A stretch of DNA of 6,121 bases from Calditrichia bacterium (GTDB lineage: Bacteria > Calditrichota > Calditrichia > RBG-13-44-9), in NCBI GenBank assembly GCA_026991005.1, contig JALXCH010000274.1, positions 1 through 6,121 on the forward strand, given 5' to 3'. The position numbers were made by a program, and so were the translations under genes. Of the stretch, positions 4,576 to 6,121 are shown piece by piece; position 1 is the stretch's first letter, and each line of letters opens with the position of its first letter. The notes below the pieces were generated by a model. That model was not told the origin of the DNA, searched no databases, and worked only from the letters and a program-made list of their open reading frames with translations.

Positions 4576-6089
4576 TTGTCCCCAATCTCATGAAAAAAGA
4601 CCACACGATTGCGTCCCTGCGCCTTGGCGCTGTAGAGCGCCCGATCTGCTGCGACAATCAAATCCTCCATAATCACCGCATCGTCCGGGTAAGTTGCACA
4701 GCCAATGCTAATGGTGAGTGTGCCATTGGGTTGCACTTCTTCATCGGGAAATTTATGCTTTTCCACTTTCTTACGAATTCGTTCTGCCAGGGCAGCGGCA
4801 CCCTTTTTCCCGGTGGAGGGGAGAATGATGGCAAATTCCTCGCCCCCATAACGGGCCACAATGTCGTTATCTCGCACGGTGTGCTTCAGAATGGCGCTCA
4901 ATTGCCGCAACACTTCATCCCCTGCGGGATGCCCCAATGTGTCGTTGTAATTTTTGAAAAAATCCACATCCATGATGAGCAGGGACACCGGCATGTGGTT
5001 CCGCCGCGCCCGGGCAATTTCTTCCCGTAAACGCAGGGTGAAAAAACGGTAGTTGTGCAACCCGGTCATCCCATCGGTATAAGAAAGCGCTTTGATTTTC
5101 TCGAAATTCTGCGCATTGTGAATGGCTACCGAGAGCATATTTCCTACAATTCCCAGCAGCTCCAGTACATCCGGAGAATATTCCTCTCCCCGCACGTTGG
5201 GTCCCAGGCAGAGCGCTCCGATGATGTTTTCGTTCTGGAATAATGGGGCTACCACCCTTATTTCCAGATCATTCAGTAAAGGAATAATCTCCTGAAACTC
5301 CCGCACCACATCGTTTAACTGAAACGGCTTTTTAATTAATTCCAGGTAATGCACAAACTTATCGTGGCGAGAAAGCTGCAAATCTTCAATTTTATCCTTT
5401 AAAATCCCTTTCGCAGATTTAACTTCGAACACCTCTTTGTCTTCTTCACTCTGGAGAAAAAGTAAAGCGCTTTTAGCCGTAAACACCCCCAGTGCGTGGA
5501 GCAAAGCCTGATTAACCAGACGCTCCAGATCTGTTTCGCTCATCACTTTAAAGCTGATTTCGAACAGGTTGTGCAGGTCGTAAATTTTTTTCTGAAGCTG
5601 TTTATTGGTTTCGGCAAGCACTTTATTTAGGCGCAGAATCTGCTGGTTGGCTTCGTCCAGTTCTCTGTTGCGATGCAATAGAGTATCCTGCAGATTCTTT
5701 AGGCGCAACATGCTGCGAATTCGCGTGTGTAACTCCTCGAACTGAAACGGTTTGGTAATGTAATCGTCGGCACCCGCTTCCATGGCTGCCACTACATCCC
5801 GCACATCCTTCCGTGCCGTAACCATAATGATGGGCAGGTAATAATCCAGCTCCTGATTTCGAATGCGTTGGGTGGCGCTAATTCCATCCAGATTGGGCAT
5901 CATTAAATCCATGAGTACAATATCCGGTCGTTCCTTCTGGATCATTTCCAGAACGTTTTCGCTATCCAGGCAACTCACCACCGTAAAATTACGCCGTTTA
6001 AACTGAAATTCTACCAGTTTGTGAATGGAAGGATCATCATCCACAACTAAAACTTTGTACTTCCTGGGTAAATGTTCAAAATCGTTCAT
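4572..6089 (-). CDS. Response regulator with GAF domain and GGDEF diguanylate cyclase
   Basis: The 505-residue soluble protein has three parts. Residues 11-130 are a receiver domain: the acidic cluster D17-D19, the phospho-acceptor D61 in VLMDLMMP (58-65), T91 and K113 are all present. A heptad-like helix (about 131-172) leads into a GAF-type sensor domain (about 173-325, with PLFQNENIIGALCLG at 282-296). Residues 335-500 are a GGDEF domain: DGMTGLHNYRFF (339-350), MDVDFFKNYNDTLGHPAGD (373-391) and the active-site GGEEF (415-419). The RxxD inhibitory site is R406-D409, at the same spacing from GGEEF as in PleD. It should make cyclic di-GMP from two GTP upon phosphorylation, be tuned by an unknown GAF ligand or partner, and be inhibited by its own product. 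No kinase is in view. The start has only a weak purine stretch upstream, but it sits ten residues before the first receiver strand, as usual. It overlaps bshA by four bases. Confidence 0.94.
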   Translation of the reverse strand: MNDFEHLPRKYKVLVVDDDPSIHKLVEFQFKRRNFTVVSCLDSENVLEMIQKERPDIVLMDLMMPNLDGISATQRIRNQELDYYLPIIMVTARKDVRDVVAAMEAGADDYITKPFQFEELHTRIRSMLRLKNLQDTLLHRNRELDEANQQILRLNKVLAETNKQLQKKIYDLHNLFEISFKVMSETDLERLVNQALLHALGVFTAKSALLFLQSEEDKEVFEVKSAKGILKDKIEDLQLSRHDKFVHYLELIKKPFQLNDVVREFQEIIPLLNDLEIRVVAPLFQNENIIGALCLGPNVRGEEYSPDVLELLGIVGNMLSVAIHNAQNFEKIKALSYTDGMTGLHNYRFFTLRLREEIARARRNHMPVSLLIMDVDFFKNYNDTLGHPAGDEVLRQLSAILKHTVRDNDIVARYGGEEFAIILPSTGKKGAAALAERIRKKVEKHKFPDEEVQPNGTLTISIGCATYPDDAVIMEDLIVAADRALYSAKAQGRNRVVFFHEIGDK

Positions 6090-6121
6090 ATCCGGATCTC
6101 AATCCATTATGTCAGAATTTG
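6090..6121 (-). other. Upstream edge of the cyclase gene, no clear feature
   Basis: These 32 bases precede the diguanylate cyclase start. No good Shine-Dalgarno sequence and no promoter pair can be recognised. TAA and TGA triplets here could end an upstream gene, but there is too little sequence to tell. Confidence 0.3.

Noticed and set aside
4548..5030. A 160-codon plus-strand frame opposite the diguanylate cyclase
   Set aside because: It is antisense to the GGDEF domain and shows no family motif; the minus-strand protein explains the sequence.

Overview
The window is a compact bacterial chromosome segment with seven protein genes, all on the minus strand, so transcription runs from the right edge (6121) to the left edge (1). 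I see no RNA genes, mobile elements, CRISPR arrays or phage genes. Base composition looks moderate by eye: higher in the two genes at the right, lower to the left, and very AT-rich between genes. The gene set is a BshA-type bacillithiol glycosyltransferase, a split formiminotransferase / cyclodeaminase pair of Bacteroidota-like sequence type, and a bifunctional-nuclease (DUF151) protein with a UVR tail. This fits a member of the Bacteroidota/Calditrichota side of the tree (for example a Calditrichota or KSB1-like bacterium). That placement is inference from protein style only.

Right part (6089 to 3445): a REC-GAF-GGDEF diguanylate cyclase is followed by bshA. The cyclase stop and the bshA start share the four bases ATGA, so the two are probably translationally coupled. 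The cyclase has intact phospho-acceptor, GGEEF and RxxD inhibitory-site residues. BshA makes the first intermediate of bacillithiol, a low-molecular-weight thiol.

Middle (3341 to 1415): a protein with the whole formiminotransferase fold, but without the catalytic histidine of characterised enzymes, precedes a well-conserved cyclodeaminase/cyclohydrolase. They are separated by 250 bases that hold a hairpin and a possible promoter. This looks like a split FTCD-type folate pair in which the transferase half is degenerate or has changed function. It is the most unusual item in the window.

Left part (1274 to the edge): a stand-alone Nfu-type Fe-S scaffold, a bifunctional-nuclease protein with a UVR motif, and a metallo-beta-lactamase-fold hydrolase cut by the window edge. 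Gaps of 19 and 12 bases, each with a clear ribosome binding site, make this a probable operon.

No complete new defence or mobile system is visible. A thiol, Fe-S, folate and c-di-GMP theme runs through the segment, but a functional link between the three groups is inference from proximity.
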